In this document: in pieces, positions 8,151 through 16,842 of the stretch
How the letters are laid out: the number at the start of each line of letters is the position of its first letter
Numbering within the stretch: position 1 is the stretch's first letter
Assembly: GCF_001984575.1 (NCBI RefSeq)
Contig: NZ_LZNS01000001.1
Span: forward strand, 4,550,049-4,614,048
Source of the DNA: Streptomyces sp. MP131-18
Lineage (GTDB): Bacteria > Actinomycetota > Actinomycetes > Streptomycetales > Streptomycetaceae
Direction of reading: 5' to 3'
DNA: 64,000 bases
The notes under the pieces: generated by a model
What the model saw: the letters and a program-made list of their open reading frames with translations, nothing else
Told to the model about the DNA's origin: nothing
Database searches by the model: none
Made by a program: the position numbers and the translations under genes

Positions 8151-8928
8151 CGCGCACGTGCTGCGCTACGTCGCGCTCGGGGACAGCCAGACCGAGGGCG
8201 TCGGCGACGGCGATGACTTCGCAGGGCTGCGGGGGTGGGCCGACCGGCTCGCCGGACTGCTGGCGCCGCACCACCCGGGGATGCTGTACGCCAACCTGGC
8301 CCTGCGCGGGCGCCTGGCCGGCCAGGTCCGCGCCGAACAGCTGGCCCCCGCACTGCTCCTGCGCCCGGACCTTGCCACCGTGGTTGCCGGGGTCAACGAC
8401 CTGCTCCGCCCGCGGTTCGACGCGGACGAGGTCGCCGGACACCTGGAGGCGACGTTCGCCGCGCTGACCGCCCACGGCGCCCGCGTCGCCACCCTCACCT
8501 TCCCCGATCTCGCGCGCATCACCCCGCTCGCCCGGCCGTTCGGGCCGCGCGTCGCCGCCCTCAACGAGCGCATCCGCCGCGCGGCCCGCCGCCACGGCGT
8601 CGTCGTCGCCGAGACCGGCCGGCCCGCCGTGGTCACCGACCCGCGGCTGTGGACCACGGATCGGCTGCACGCGAGCCCGCTCGGTCACCAGCGGATCGCC
8701 GAGGCCGTCGCGCACGCGCTCGGCGTGCCGGGCAGCGACGAGACGTGGACGCAGCCCCTGCCGCCCCACGGCGCCGCCCCACCGGTCGGGTGGCGCGCCG
8801 TTCCCGGGGAACTGCGCTGGGCCGCCTCGTTCCTCGGGCCGTGGCTGGTGCGGCGCCTGCGCCGTCGTTCGTCCGGGGACGGGCGCACGGCCAAACGCCC
8901 GCAGCTGCTCCCTTTCACGGCCCTCTGA
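8137..8928 (+). CDS. SGNH/GDSL hydrolase
   Basis: A 263-residue hydrolase with all four SGNH blocks: VALGDSQTEG (nucleophile Ser), NLALRGRLAG, VVAGVNDLL and the Asp-His pair in TDRLHASPLGH. The C-terminal 45 residues add a basic tail (RRLRRRSSGDG) that may bind membrane or nucleic acid. The GTG at 8137 overlaps padR; a GTG at 8158 would give VLRYVALGDS and is an acceptable alternative. No signal peptide. It ends three bases before the convergent TetR gene. Third SGNH enzyme in 9 kb; substrate unknown. Confidence 0.82.
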   Translation: MPGGDAHVLRYVALGDSQTEGVGDGDDFAGLRGWADRLAGLLAPHHPGMLYANLALRGRLAGQVRAEQLAPALLLRPDLATVVAGVNDLLRPRFDADEVAGHLEATFAALTAHGARVATLTFPDLARITPLARPFGPRVAALNERIRRAARRHGVVVAETGRPAVVTDPRLWTTDRLHASPLGHQRIAEAVAHALGVPGSDETWTQPLPPHGAAPPVGWRAVPGELRWAASFLGPWLVRRLRRRSSGDGRTAKRPQLLPFTAL

Positions 8929-8931
8929 GGC

Positions 8932-9567
8932 TCAGGGGGCCGGTGGCAGTGGGCGGGTGGCGATTTCGTGGGCTTCGGTGACCGGTAGGCCGAGCATCCG
9001 CAGCAGCAGCTCCGCCATGCGCTCGCCGTCGTCCCGGCCCGTGTTGCCCGGTCGGCGCAGCCGCAGGTCGACCAGGCCGAGGACCGCGCCGCAGGCCGCG
9101 GCCAGCGCGACGGCCGGGTCCGCCACGGCGAACCGGCCGCGTGCCGCGCCCCGTTCGATGTCGCGCAGGACGCGCGGTGCGAGGCCGCGGTCCGCGCCGA
9201 TCTGGCCCAGGCCGCTGGTGCGCAGCACCCGCATCAGCTGCGGGTGCGACTCGACCATCGCGACGGTCAGCCGGACCCCGGCGCCGAACTTCTCGGCCGG
9301 GTCGGCGATCCCGTCCGCCGCCGCGTCGAGCCGCCGCCCGTAGTCCTCGAGGGCCTCGGCGACCGCCGCGTCGAACAGCTCGGCCTTGGAGGAGAAGTGG
9401 TTGTAGAACGAGCCGAAGCCGACGTCCGCACGGTCCGCGATCCGCTGGATGCTGACGTCGCCCGCGCCCCGTTCGGCGAGGATGCGCTGTGCGGCGTCGA
9501 TCAGGGCCCGCCGGGTCGCGGCCCGCCGCCGGGCGAACCGGTTGGGTGCGGACCGCTGTTCGGGCAT
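8932..9567 (-). CDS. TetR-family regulator
   Basis: A 211-residue TetR protein. The DNA-binding domain is at residues 10-65 (RRALIDAAQRILAERGAGDV, IQRIADRADVGFGSFYNHF), followed by a helical sensor domain. Its start lies 10 bases after the stop of the FAD monooxygenase gene on the same strand, so it is co-transcribed with that enzyme. It probably controls the enzyme from the inverted repeat upstream of 11371. The linkage suggests it recognises the aromatic substrate or product of the monooxygenase. Confidence 0.88.
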   Translation of the reverse strand: MPEQRSAPNRFARRRAATRRALIDAAQRILAERGAGDVSIQRIADRADVGFGSFYNHFSSKAELFDAAVAEALEDYGRRLDAAADGIADPAEKFGAGVRLTVAMVESHPQLMRVLRTSGLGQIGADRGLAPRVLRDIERGAARGRFAVADPAVALAAACGAVLGLVDLRLRRPGNTGRDDGERMAELLLRMLGLPVTEAHEIATRPLPPAP

Positions 9568-9577
9568 GGCCTCATCA

Positions 9578-11371
9578 TCACATCCGCCGCCGCGCCAGCA
9601 ACACGTCCAGCGCCGCCGTCAACCGCGCCTCCGGGTCCGGGTCCGCGCCGGCGGCGCGCCAGCCGATGAACCGGTCCGGGCGCACCAGGACGGCCCCGGC
9701 CGGTCCGTGTCCGCGCCAGCGCGTCCACGTCGAACGCGGGTCGAGGTAGTCGCCGTCGAGGTAGTCGCCGTCGAGGTGGCCGACGCGCACCGCGTCCAGC
9801 GGCAGCCCGGTCCGCGCCGCGGCCTTCTCCGCCGCCCGGCACCAGTCGTGGCCCTCCTCGCCCGCGATGAGCAGGAAACGGCCGGGCGTCACCAGCCGGG
9901 CCACCGGCAGCGGTTCGCCGTCCGGGTCGGCCAGCCAGGCGTGCGGCAGCGGGTGTCCTGGGCGCGCGGCGGGCAGATGTATGCGCACCGGGTCCGGGTT
10001 CTGCGGCACGGGCGTGCCGTCCGGCACGAGCGCGCCCTGCGGGTAGGTGTAGCCGAACTCCACGCCCAGCTCGCCGAATTCCATGGACTGCGCCGCGACG
10101 GTGCGCAGGAACGCCCGGCGCGCCGCGCGGTCGGCCGGGTCGCCGCTCCACAGGCGGCGGGCCAGCCGCCAGTTCTCCGCGGGTCCCGCCTGCGGCCCGC
10201 CGCCGAAGTGGGCGGTGATCGCCAGGTGGTTGCGGGTGCTCTCCAGCGCGCGCCGCACCCCGGCGGCGGCGACCGGGCGGCGCTCGACCGCGTACGTGTC
10301 GAGCAGCGCCTCGTCCGCGTGGCCGCCGAGCACGGCGGCCAGCTTCCAGGTGAGGTTCTGCGCGTCGTCGATCGCCGAGGTCATCCCGAGGCCGCCGGTG
10401 GGCGGGTGGCGGTGCGCGGCGTCGCCGAGGAGGAAGACCCGGCCCGCGCGGAACCGGTCGGCGACGACGCCCTGGAGCGTCCAGCGCGAGACACCGTGCA
10501 CCGTCACGCCCTCGGCCGCGGGACCGAGCGCGGTGCGCAGGTCGGCCAGTACCGCCGCCTCGTCCAGCGCGCGCGGCTCGGCCGCGGGGTAGTGGAGGTG
10601 GCAGGCCCACTCCTCGGAGTCGGGGCCCCACCGTTCGGGGCCGAGCGGCACCAGCACGCCGCCGGTGCCGAGCTCGGGCAGCCACAGCCAGCGGATCAGG
10701 ACCTCGGGGTCGCGGGCCCAGCGCGACAGGTCGCCGGAGAAGTGGAACGTGACCATGCGCGCCATGTCGCGCACGCCCTCGTGGGCGATGCCGAGCGCGG
10801 GGCCGACCGTGTGCCCGCCGTCGCAGCCCAGCAGGTAGCGGGCGCGGACGCGCAGGGCGGAGCCGCTGCCGTGGTCGGTGACCTCGGCCGTCACGCCGTC
10901 GGCGTCCTGGGTGAACGCGGTCAGCTCGTGGTGGAAGCGGACCATGCCGGGCGCCAGCTCCTCGGCGCGGGCCCGCAGCCGGGGTTCGAGGCGGTGCTGC
11001 GGCAGGTTGGCCTGCCGCTCCGCGCTTGCCGCCTGCCACTCGGGCGAACTGCCGCCCGCGCCCCAGGACTCGATGCGCGCGACGCGGCGGCCGTGGTCGG
11101 GGTCGTCGCCGGACAGGCCGACGTACCAGCCCGAGTAGGCCATCTGCCCGGCCGGGGTCCCGGCCGCGTACACGGCGTCGGCCAGACCGACGTCGCGCAT
11201 GATCTCCATGGTGCGCTGGTTCAGCACGTGTGCCTTCGGCAGCGCCGATGTCGTCGGGAGGGCGGTGACCAGCAGGGAGGTGACGCCCAGCCGGCTGAGG
11301 AGGAGGGACGCGGTGAGGCCGGCGGCGCCACCGCCGGCGATGAGAACGGGCACATCGAGGTCGTTCGTCAC
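9578..11371 (-). CDS. FAD-dependent aromatic monooxygenase
   Basis: A 597-residue flavoprotein of the PheA/TfdB class (group A, p-hydroxybenzoate-hydroxylase fold) that uses NAD(P)H and oxygen to hydroxylate an aromatic ring. The FAD-binding GXGXXG is in LIAGGGAAGLTAS (residues 9-21), the DG motif is LLGCDGGHTVG, and the second FAD contact is LLGDAAHRHPPTGGLGM. A thioredoxin-like C-terminal domain follows. Near the C-terminus a 15-base unit is duplicated in tandem (9741-9770), giving LDGDYLDGDY, a recent in-frame expansion. The substrate could be a phenolic xenobiotic or a polyketide; the linked TetR favours an inducible catabolic or resistance role. Confidence 0.87.
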   Translation of the reverse strand: MTNDLDVPVLIAGGGAAGLTASLLLSRLGVTSLLVTALPTTSALPKAHVLNQRTMEIMRDVGLADAVYAAGTPAGQMAYSGWYVGLSGDDPDHGRRVARIESWGAGGSSPEWQAASAERQANLPQHRLEPRLRARAEELAPGMVRFHHELTAFTQDADGVTAEVTDHGSGSALRVRARYLLGCDGGHTVGPALGIAHEGVRDMARMVTFHFSGDLSRWARDPEVLIRWLWLPELGTGGVLVPLGPERWGPDSEEWACHLHYPAAEPRALDEAAVLADLRTALGPAAEGVTVHGVSRWTLQGVVADRFRAGRVFLLGDAAHRHPPTGGLGMTSAIDDAQNLTWKLAAVLGGHADEALLDTYAVERRPVAAAGVRRALESTRNHLAITAHFGGGPQAGPAENWRLARRLWSGDPADRAARRAFLRTVAAQSMEFGELGVEFGYTYPQGALVPDGTPVPQNPDPVRIHLPAARPGHPLPHAWLADPDGEPLPVARLVTPGRFLLIAGEEGHDWCRAAEKAAARTGLPLDAVRVGHLDGDYLDGDYLDPRSTWTRWRGHGPAGAVLVRPDRFIGWRAAGADPDPEARLTAALDVLLARRRM

Positions 11372-11417
11372 TGGACGCTCCGCGGGTAACGACGGTCACA
11401 ACGATCGGCGAGCGATG

Positions 11418-11540
11418 TGATGGAATCATCAGACTTGATGGTCCCTGCGTCAAGAAGGCTTCGGGCCGGGGGGCGGCGGGGCCGCCCGGCGCACCGCTTC
11501 CGTGGGGGTGATGGCGCGACCGGCGTTGACGGGGCGTCAA
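11418..11540. promoter_or_regulatory. Divergent control region of the monooxygenase and GS-like genes
   Basis: TGATG-GAAT-CATCA (11418-11431) is an inverted repeat 47 bases before the monooxygenase start, with a further TTGATG half-site at 11435, a fitting operator for the co-transcribed TetR. On the other side TTGACG-GGG-CGTCAA (11526-11540) is a perfect 6-bp inverted repeat, with another TTGAC at 11548, 44-57 bases before the glutamine-synthetase-like gene. Which protein binds the second repeat is unknown. Confidence 0.5.
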
Positions 11541-11596
11541 TTATTCGTTGACTAGGTGTATTTGCCCGGACCGGGGGTGCCGGGCAGGCTGCGGGC

Positions 11597-12922
11597 ATGG
11601 ACTCGACTCAGCAGGCCGTGGCGCGGCTCACCGCGGCCGGCGTTCACGGCGTCGCCCTCACCTGGGTGGACAACGCGGGCATCACCCGCGTCAAGACCGT
11701 GCCCCTCGCCCGCCTGGCCCGCGCGGCCGAGGACGGCGTCGGCATGTCCCCCGTCTTCGACGTGTACCTGGTCGACGACTCCATGACGACGAGCCCGCAC
11801 ATCGGCGGCCCCGACGGTGACCTGCGGCTGGTGCCCGACCTCGGCCGGCTGACGGCGCTGGCCGCCCAGCCCGGCTGGGCCTGGGCGCCCGCCGACCGGT
11901 TCGAGCAGAGCCGCGCGCCCTACCCGGCCTGCCAGCGGCAGTTCGCCCGCCGCCAGGCGGAACGTGCGCTCGCCGAGCACGGCATCGAGGTCCGGATGGG
12001 CTTCGAAACCGAGTGGGTCGTCACACGGGCGGGTGAACCCGCGGGCACCGGGCCCGCCTACGGCATGGCCCGCCTCGTCGAGGTCTCCGCCTATCTCGAC
12101 GGGATCGTGCACGCCCTCGCCGAGCAGGGCGTGCAACTCCTTCAACTGCACCCGGAGTACGCGCCGGGGCAGTACGAGGTGTCCGTCGCGCCCGCTGCCC
12201 CCGTCGCCGCCGCCGACCTCGCCGTCCTCGTCCGCGAGACGGTGCGCGCGGTCTCCGCGCGGCACGGCCTCGACGCCTCCTTCGCGCCCGTGGTCGACCC
12301 CGAAGGACTCGGCAACGGCCGCCACCTGCACCTCAGCCTGTGGCGGAACGGCAAGAACGCCTGCCGGGACGGCGACGGCCCGTTCGGCATGTCCCGCGCG
12401 TGCGAGGCGTTCCTCGCCGGGGTCCTGCACGAGCTGCCCGCGCTGCTCGCCATCGGCGCCCCCTCGCCCGCCGGCTACCTGCGGCTGCGGCCCTCCCGCT
12501 GGGCGGGCGCCCACCAGTGCTGGGGCCTGGAGAACCGCGAGGCCGCGCTGCGCTTCGTCACCGGGGCGCCCGACGACATCAGCGGCGCCAACGCCGAGGT
12601 CAAGTGCTTCGACGGGGCCGCCAACCCGTACCTGGTGACCGGCGCGGTCATCGCCGCGGGCCTGGCCGGTCTCGCCGCGGGCCGCACCCTGCCGCCGCCC
12701 GTCGCCGGCGACCCCGCGCTCGCGCCCGAGGAGGAACGGCCCTCCCGGCTGCCGGACTCGCTGCCCGTGGCGCTCGACCACTTCGAGCGCTCCGCCGTGC
12801 TGCGCGAAGCGCTGGGCGAGGAGCTGCACGGCTCGATCCTCGCCGTCCGGCAGGCGGAGGTCACGCTGTTCGCGGCGGCCACCCCGGACGAGATCGCCGC
12901 CGCGACCCGCGACCGGTACTGA
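11597..12922 (+). CDS. Glutamine-synthetase-like ligase
   Basis: A 441-residue protein of the GS type I superfamily that would form a gamma-glutamyl-amine bond using ATP. The N-terminal beta-grasp domain is short (VALTWVDNAGITRVKTVP). Catalytic-domain landmarks are MGFETEWVV, LHPEYAPGQYEVS, HLHLSLWR and the arginine-containing LRPSRWAGAHQCWGLENRE. The adenylylation-site region of true GlnA is absent. It is followed after 8 bases by an amidohydrolase gene. That pairing mirrors FluG, where an amidohydrolase-like domain is fused to a GS domain. More likely a gamma-glutamyl-amine or aromatic-amine ligase than the housekeeping enzyme. Confidence 0.85.
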   Translation: MDSTQQAVARLTAAGVHGVALTWVDNAGITRVKTVPLARLARAAEDGVGMSPVFDVYLVDDSMTTSPHIGGPDGDLRLVPDLGRLTALAAQPGWAWAPADRFEQSRAPYPACQRQFARRQAERALAEHGIEVRMGFETEWVVTRAGEPAGTGPAYGMARLVEVSAYLDGIVHALAEQGVQLLQLHPEYAPGQYEVSVAPAAPVAAADLAVLVRETVRAVSARHGLDASFAPVVDPEGLGNGRHLHLSLWRNGKNACRDGDGPFGMSRACEAFLAGVLHELPALLAIGAPSPAGYLRLRPSRWAGAHQCWGLENREAALRFVTGAPDDISGANAEVKCFDGAANPYLVTGAVIAAGLAGLAAGRTLPPPVAGDPALAPEEERPSRLPDSLPVALDHFERSAVLREALGEELHGSILAVRQAEVTLFAAATPDEIAAATRDRY

Positions 12923-12930
12923 GCGCCGCC

Positions 12931-14037
12931 GTGGAACCGCTGCCGCTGGTGGACCAGCACTGCCACGGGGTCCTGCGCGAAGGGCCGGACGATGCCGCCG
13001 CGTTCGAGGCCCTGCTCACCGAGTCCGACGCGCCCCCCGCGCCCGGCACCCGCCACTTCGACACCCAGCTCGGCTTCGCCGTGCGCCGGTGGTGCGCCCC
13101 CGTCCTCGGCCTCGAACCGCACTGCCCACCCGACGACTACCTCGGCCGCAGACGGCAGTTGGGCGCGCGCGAGGCCGCCCGCCGCCTGCTGCGCGCCGCG
13201 CGCATCGGCACGTTCCTCGTGGACACGGGGCTGCCGGGCGATCTGACGGACCCGGGCGAGCTGGCCGCCGCCGGGGGCGGAACGGCCCGCGAGATCGTCC
13301 GCGTCGAGCGGCTCGCCGAACGGGCCGCGGCCGCCGCGCCCGGCGCGGCGGCGTTCCTGGCACACCTGGCCGAGGCCATCGCCGCCGCCGCCGGAACGGC
13401 CTCCGGGTTCAAGACCGTTGCCGCCTACCGGTACGGCCTCGACCTGGACCCGGCGCCGCCGTCCGCCGCCGAGCTGCGGGACGCGGCGGCCCGGTGGCTC
13501 GACTCGCGCCGCACCGACCGGCTGACCGACCCGGTGCTCCTGCGCCACCTCATGTGGTCGGCCGCACGGACCGGCCTGCCGCTCCAGGTGCACACCGGCT
13601 TCGGCGACCCGGACCTGCGCCTGCACCGCGCCGACCCGCTGCTGCTCACCGACTTCATCCGCGCCGTGCGGCCGACCGGATGCCGCGTGGTGCTGCTGCA
13701 CTGCTACCCGTTCCACCGCAACGCGGGCTACCTCGCCGCCGCCTATCCGCACGTGTACGCCGACGTCGGCCTGTCCCTCGGGCACACCGGGGCCCGCGCC
13801 GAGGCGGTGCTCGCCGAGATGCTGGAGCTGACGCCGTTCGGCAAGCTGCTGTTCTCCACCGACGCCTACGGGCTGCCCGAGCTGTACCTGGTGGGCGCCC
13901 AGAACTTCCGGCTGGCCGTGGCCCGCCTGTGCGCCCGTTTCAGCGGGGAGGGCTCCTGGTCGCGGTCCGACGCCGACCGCGTCGCCGCCCTGGTCGCCGC
14001 GGGCAACGCCCGCCGCCTCTACGGACTCGGCGGCTGA
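12931..14037 (+). CDS. Amidohydrolase, FluG N-domain type
   Basis: A 368-residue TIM-barrel metal hydrolase. The first metal motif is VDQHCHG (HXH) near the N-terminus, later ligands are in LQVHTGFGDPD and VLLHCYPFHRNAGY, and the final Asp is in LFSTDAYGLPEL. The GTG at 12931 puts the HXH motif ten residues in and leaves 8 bases after the GS-like gene, so translation is coupled. The likely role is to hydrolyse an amide, perhaps the gamma-glutamyl product or a precursor of its partner. The actual reaction is inferred only from fold and context. Confidence 0.82.
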   Translation: MEPLPLVDQHCHGVLREGPDDAAAFEALLTESDAPPAPGTRHFDTQLGFAVRRWCAPVLGLEPHCPPDDYLGRRRQLGAREAARRLLRAARIGTFLVDTGLPGDLTDPGELAAAGGGTAREIVRVERLAERAAAAAPGAAAFLAHLAEAIAAAAGTASGFKTVAAYRYGLDLDPAPPSAAELRDAAARWLDSRRTDRLTDPVLLRHLMWSAARTGLPLQVHTGFGDPDLRLHRADPLLLTDFIRAVRPTGCRVVLLHCYPFHRNAGYLAAAYPHVYADVGLSLGHTGARAEAVLAEMLELTPFGKLLFSTDAYGLPELYLVGAQNFRLAVARLCARFSGEGSWSRSDADRVAALVAAGNARRLYGLGG

Positions 14038-14224
14038 GGGCCGGCCGCGCCGGTCACGCGCGGCACACCGGTGCCCAGCTCCCCCGCGGCCCGCCGCCGC
14101 GCCGTCCGGTCCACGCCGCCGTGACCGAAGCGGGCCGCGGCCCGGCCTGAACCGGCCGCCATCCGGCCGGGACGAGGCCGTACCGTGTCATTCCGCGTCG
14201 AGTCGTGGGGGAGGAGAGATCCGC

Positions 14225-15115
14225 GTGCCGGATGAGCTGACGGAGCTGACGAAGCAGGCGGTGGGCGCGTTCCGCGTGGTCGGCGAACGGTCCGCCCCGG
14301 CCGGGTCCCGGTCGGGCGCCGGCGTGCACGCCGTGCGTACGGCCGACGGCCGCGCCGCGTACCTCAAGGTCACCCCCGCCGCGCTGGGCCCGCGGGCGCT
14401 GTCCGCGGCCCGCCGCGAGCTGCGTTTCTACCGGGAGCTCGCGCCATCGGTCCCGCTGCGCACGCCGCGCCTCCTCGACGCCCTCGACACTGCCGCCGGG
14501 GTGGCCGTGCTGCTCGTGGCGGCGGGCGAGCCGAAGGACGCCGCGTCCTGGACCGACGGCATGTGGGCGGACCTGGGCAGGGACCTGGCTGCCCTGCACG
14601 GCACCCCGCTGCCCGCCGGGGACTGGACCGGGCCCGATCCGCTGCTCGACGCGCTCGACGCCCCGGACCTGGCGGGAATCACCGCCTTCTGGGGGGACGC
14701 GCTCCCCGGCCTGCCCGGACTGCTCGACGGCCGCGTCGAACTGCGGGAGCGGATCACCGCGCTCCCGCCGGGCCTGATCCACGGCGACTGCCACGCGGAC
14801 AACATCGTGCACGCGGCGGGCCGGCGGACGTATCTCGACTGGCAGGCCGCCGGCGTCGGCCGGCCGGTCGCCGACCTCGCGTTCCTCAGCGTTCGGGCGA
14901 CCCCGTCCGGAACGGCCGTCCCGCGCGCGCTGGCCGACGGCTACCTGGCCGTCCGTCCCTGCGACCGCCGCTCCTTCATGCGCGCCCTGGTCGCCGAGGA
15001 ACTCGGCGTCCTGCTGTTCCTGTGGCCGCCCTTCGCCGCGTTCCACACTCCCGAGCACATCGCCCGCGTACACCGCCGGGCGCGCGTGCTCGGTGAGGTT
15101 TACGGCGAGGGGTAG
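14225..15115 (+). CDS. Aminoglycoside-phosphotransferase-fold kinase
   Basis: A 296-residue small-molecule kinase with the APH/choline-kinase fold. The ATP-binding Lys is in AAYLKVTPAA, the catalytic loop is LIHGDCHADNIVH (Asp base, Asn) and the metal-binding Asp is in YLDWQAAG. The GTG start is preceded by a strong GGGGGAGGAGAG ribosome site. It stands alone, with 187 bases before it and an oppositely transcribed ankyrin gene after it. Members phosphorylate antibiotics, choline, sugars or homoserine; nothing here narrows that down, so it should not be taken as an antibiotic-resistance gene. Confidence 0.83.
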   Translation: MPDELTELTKQAVGAFRVVGERSAPAGSRSGAGVHAVRTADGRAAYLKVTPAALGPRALSAARRELRFYRELAPSVPLRTPRLLDALDTAAGVAVLLVAAGEPKDAASWTDGMWADLGRDLAALHGTPLPAGDWTGPDPLLDALDAPDLAGITAFWGDALPGLPGLLDGRVELRERITALPPGLIHGDCHADNIVHAAGRRTYLDWQAAGVGRPVADLAFLSVRATPSGTAVPRALADGYLAVRPCDRRSFMRALVAEELGVLLFLWPPFAAFHTPEHIARVHRRARVLGEVYGEG

Positions 15116-15125
15116 GCGCCGGTGG

Positions 15126-15545
15126 CTAGGACGACTCGCCGAACAGGTCCAGCAGCTCGGTCCTGCCGAACATCCGGGCCGTGTCGACCGCGGACGGCTG
15201 GCCCGCCGCCGGGTCGGCGCCCGCGCCGAGCAGGGTGCGGACCACGTCCGTCTCGCCCTTGAACACCGCGCCGGCGATCGGGGTCTGGCCCTTGTCGTTC
15301 CCCCGGCCCGGGTCCGCGCCGCGCTCCAGCAGCACCCGGACGGTGTCCGCGTGCCCGTGGTACGCCGCGAGCATCAGGAGCGTGTCGCCCTTGTCGTTGC
15401 TCAGGTTCGGCGGGACGCCCGCGTCGACGTAGGCGGCGACCGTGGCGGTGTCCCCCTGGCGGGCCAGATCGAAGATCTTCGCCGCGAGCTGAAGCACCTC
15501 GGGGTCGTGTGCGGGCTCGTTGCTCTCCGGTGCCGGGCCGGTCAT
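15126..15545 (-). CDS. Ankyrin-repeat protein
   Basis: A 139-residue protein made of about three ankyrin repeats. The clear repeat cores are DKGDTLLMLAAYHGHADTV with LLERGADPG, and KGQTPIAGAVFKGETDVV with LLGAGADPA. The start at 15545 (MTGPAPES) is supported by an AGGAGG ribosome site; the open frame extends upstream but without one. Ankyrin repeats mediate protein contacts; in Streptomyces such short single-domain versions are common and their partners are unknown. It is divergent from the sensor kinase with only 55 bases between. Confidence 0.85.
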   Translation of the reverse strand: MTGPAPESNEPAHDPEVLQLAAKIFDLARQGDTATVAAYVDAGVPPNLSNDKGDTLLMLAAYHGHADTVRVLLERGADPGRGNDKGQTPIAGAVFKGETDVVRTLLGAGADPAAGQPSAVDTARMFGRTELLDLFGESS

Positions 15546-15587
15546 GGGGTCGTCCTCCTGAGTAGCGCTGTATCGCACCAGCCTACG

Positions 15588-15593
15588 TACTCT
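15588..15593 (+). promoter_or_regulatory. Leaderless-type promoter of the sensor kinase
   Basis: TACTCT lies exactly 7 bases before the ATG at 15601, so transcription would begin at or next to the start codon. There is no ribosome site, in line with leaderless translation, which is frequent in Streptomyces. The -35 is not obvious. Confidence 0.4.
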
Positions 15594-15600
15594 GGTAGCC

Positions 15601-16836
15601 ATGTTTGCCTCATTCGCGCAGGTGTTCCGGTCGGATCGGGCGGTGCAGCTGGCCGCGCTGGTCCTGCTCGGCGACATCGGCATGCTGTTCTTCTTCGCGG
15701 AGAGCGGGTGGGGCGTGGCGGTCGGCGGCCGGGTGCTGATCTTCCTCGGCTGGCTCGCGCTGGTCCTCCGCCACCGCTGGCCGGTGCCGGTGGCCGCGGT
15801 GATCCTGCTGATCAACATAGCCTTCTTCCCCCTCTCCCACGTAGACGGCAGCGCGCCGATGGTCTGCTTCGTCATCGCGCTGTACTCGGCCGCGCGGGCC
15901 GGGTACATGACGGCCGTGGCGGCCCTCGTGGTCGTCGCCATGCTGTTCATCGGCTACGGCGAGTTCGTCATGGCGCACGAGGACGGCCGCCGCGAGGTCG
16001 ACAACATGGCCATCGCACTGATCAGCGGCTGGTTCCTGAGCGTGATCGCGTTCGGGCACGCCATGCGGGTCAGGGCGGCGTACCTGCACGAGACGGAGCA
16101 GCGGGTGCTCGCGGCCGAGCGCGAACGGGACGTCCGCGCGCGGCAGTCGGCCACCGAGGAGCGGCTGCGGATCGCCCGCGAGCTGCACGACGTGCTGGGG
16201 CACAGCATTTCCCTGATCAACGTCCAGGCCGCCGCCGCGGTGCACCGCAGCGCCAAGCGGCCAGGACAGACGGAGGAGCTGCTCGGCGCGCTGGAGTTCG
16301 TCCGCGAGACCAGCAAGGAGGCGCTGCGCGAGCTGCGCGCCACGCTCGGCGTGCTGCGCGCGGTCGACGAGGGCGTCCCGACCGTTCCCGCGCCCGCCGG
16401 GCTCGAACGTATCGGGGAGCTGGCCGACCGCGCCGCCGCCACCGGCCTCGACGTCGCGTTCGAGAGCACCGGCGAGCCGCCGGTCGTGCCGCCGCAGATC
16501 TCGCTCGCGGCCTACCGGATCATCCAGGAGTCCCTGACCAACATCACCCGCCACGCGCAGGCCACCAGCGCCGCCATCCGGGTGGCCTTCGCGCCGGGCG
16601 AGCTGCGGGTGGAGGTCACGGACGACGGCAGGGGCGCGGACCCGGGCCCGGACACGCAGGGCAGCGGCATCGCCGGTATGCGCGAACGGGCCAGGGCGCT
16701 GGGCGGCGAGCTGACCGCGGCCAATGCCGGTCCCGGCTTCCGCGTCGCCGCCCGCCTCCCGCTGCCCGCCGCCCCGGGCGCCACCCCCACCCTGTCCGGC
16801 GCGGCGGCCTCGGCGCGGGAGGTGCCGCGGTCCTGA
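15601..16836 (+). CDS. NarL-type sensor histidine kinase (orphan)
   Basis: A 411-residue membrane kinase. Five or six hydrophobic segments fill residues 15-155 with almost no extracytoplasmic loop, then a short coiled linker. The HisKA_3 dimerisation domain has the phospho-acceptor His196 in ARELHDVLGHSIS. The ATPase domain has IIQESLTNITRHA (N box) and the G boxes DDGRGADPG and GSGIAGMRERA. This class partners a NarL/LuxR response regulator, usually in the adjacent gene; none is adjacent here. The nearest orphan of that type is at 28213. Signal unknown. Confidence 0.9.
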   Translation: MFASFAQVFRSDRAVQLAALVLLGDIGMLFFFAESGWGVAVGGRVLIFLGWLALVLRHRWPVPVAAVILLINIAFFPLSHVDGSAPMVCFVIALYSAARAGYMTAVAALVVVAMLFIGYGEFVMAHEDGRREVDNMAIALISGWFLSVIAFGHAMRVRAAYLHETEQRVLAAERERDVRARQSATEERLRIARELHDVLGHSISLINVQAAAAVHRSAKRPGQTEELLGALEFVRETSKEALRELRATLGVLRAVDEGVPTVPAPAGLERIGELADRAAATGLDVAFESTGEPPVVPPQISLAAYRIIQESLTNITRHAQATSAAIRVAFAPGELRVEVTDDGRGADPGPDTQGSGIAGMRERARALGGELTAANAGPGFRVAARLPLPAAPGATPTLSGAAASAREVPRS

Positions 16837-16842
16837 CGGGCG

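Noticed and set aside
14225..15115. Aminoglycoside resistance gene
   Set aside because: Only the kinase fold is evident; no feature separates it from choline, homoserine or sugar kinases.
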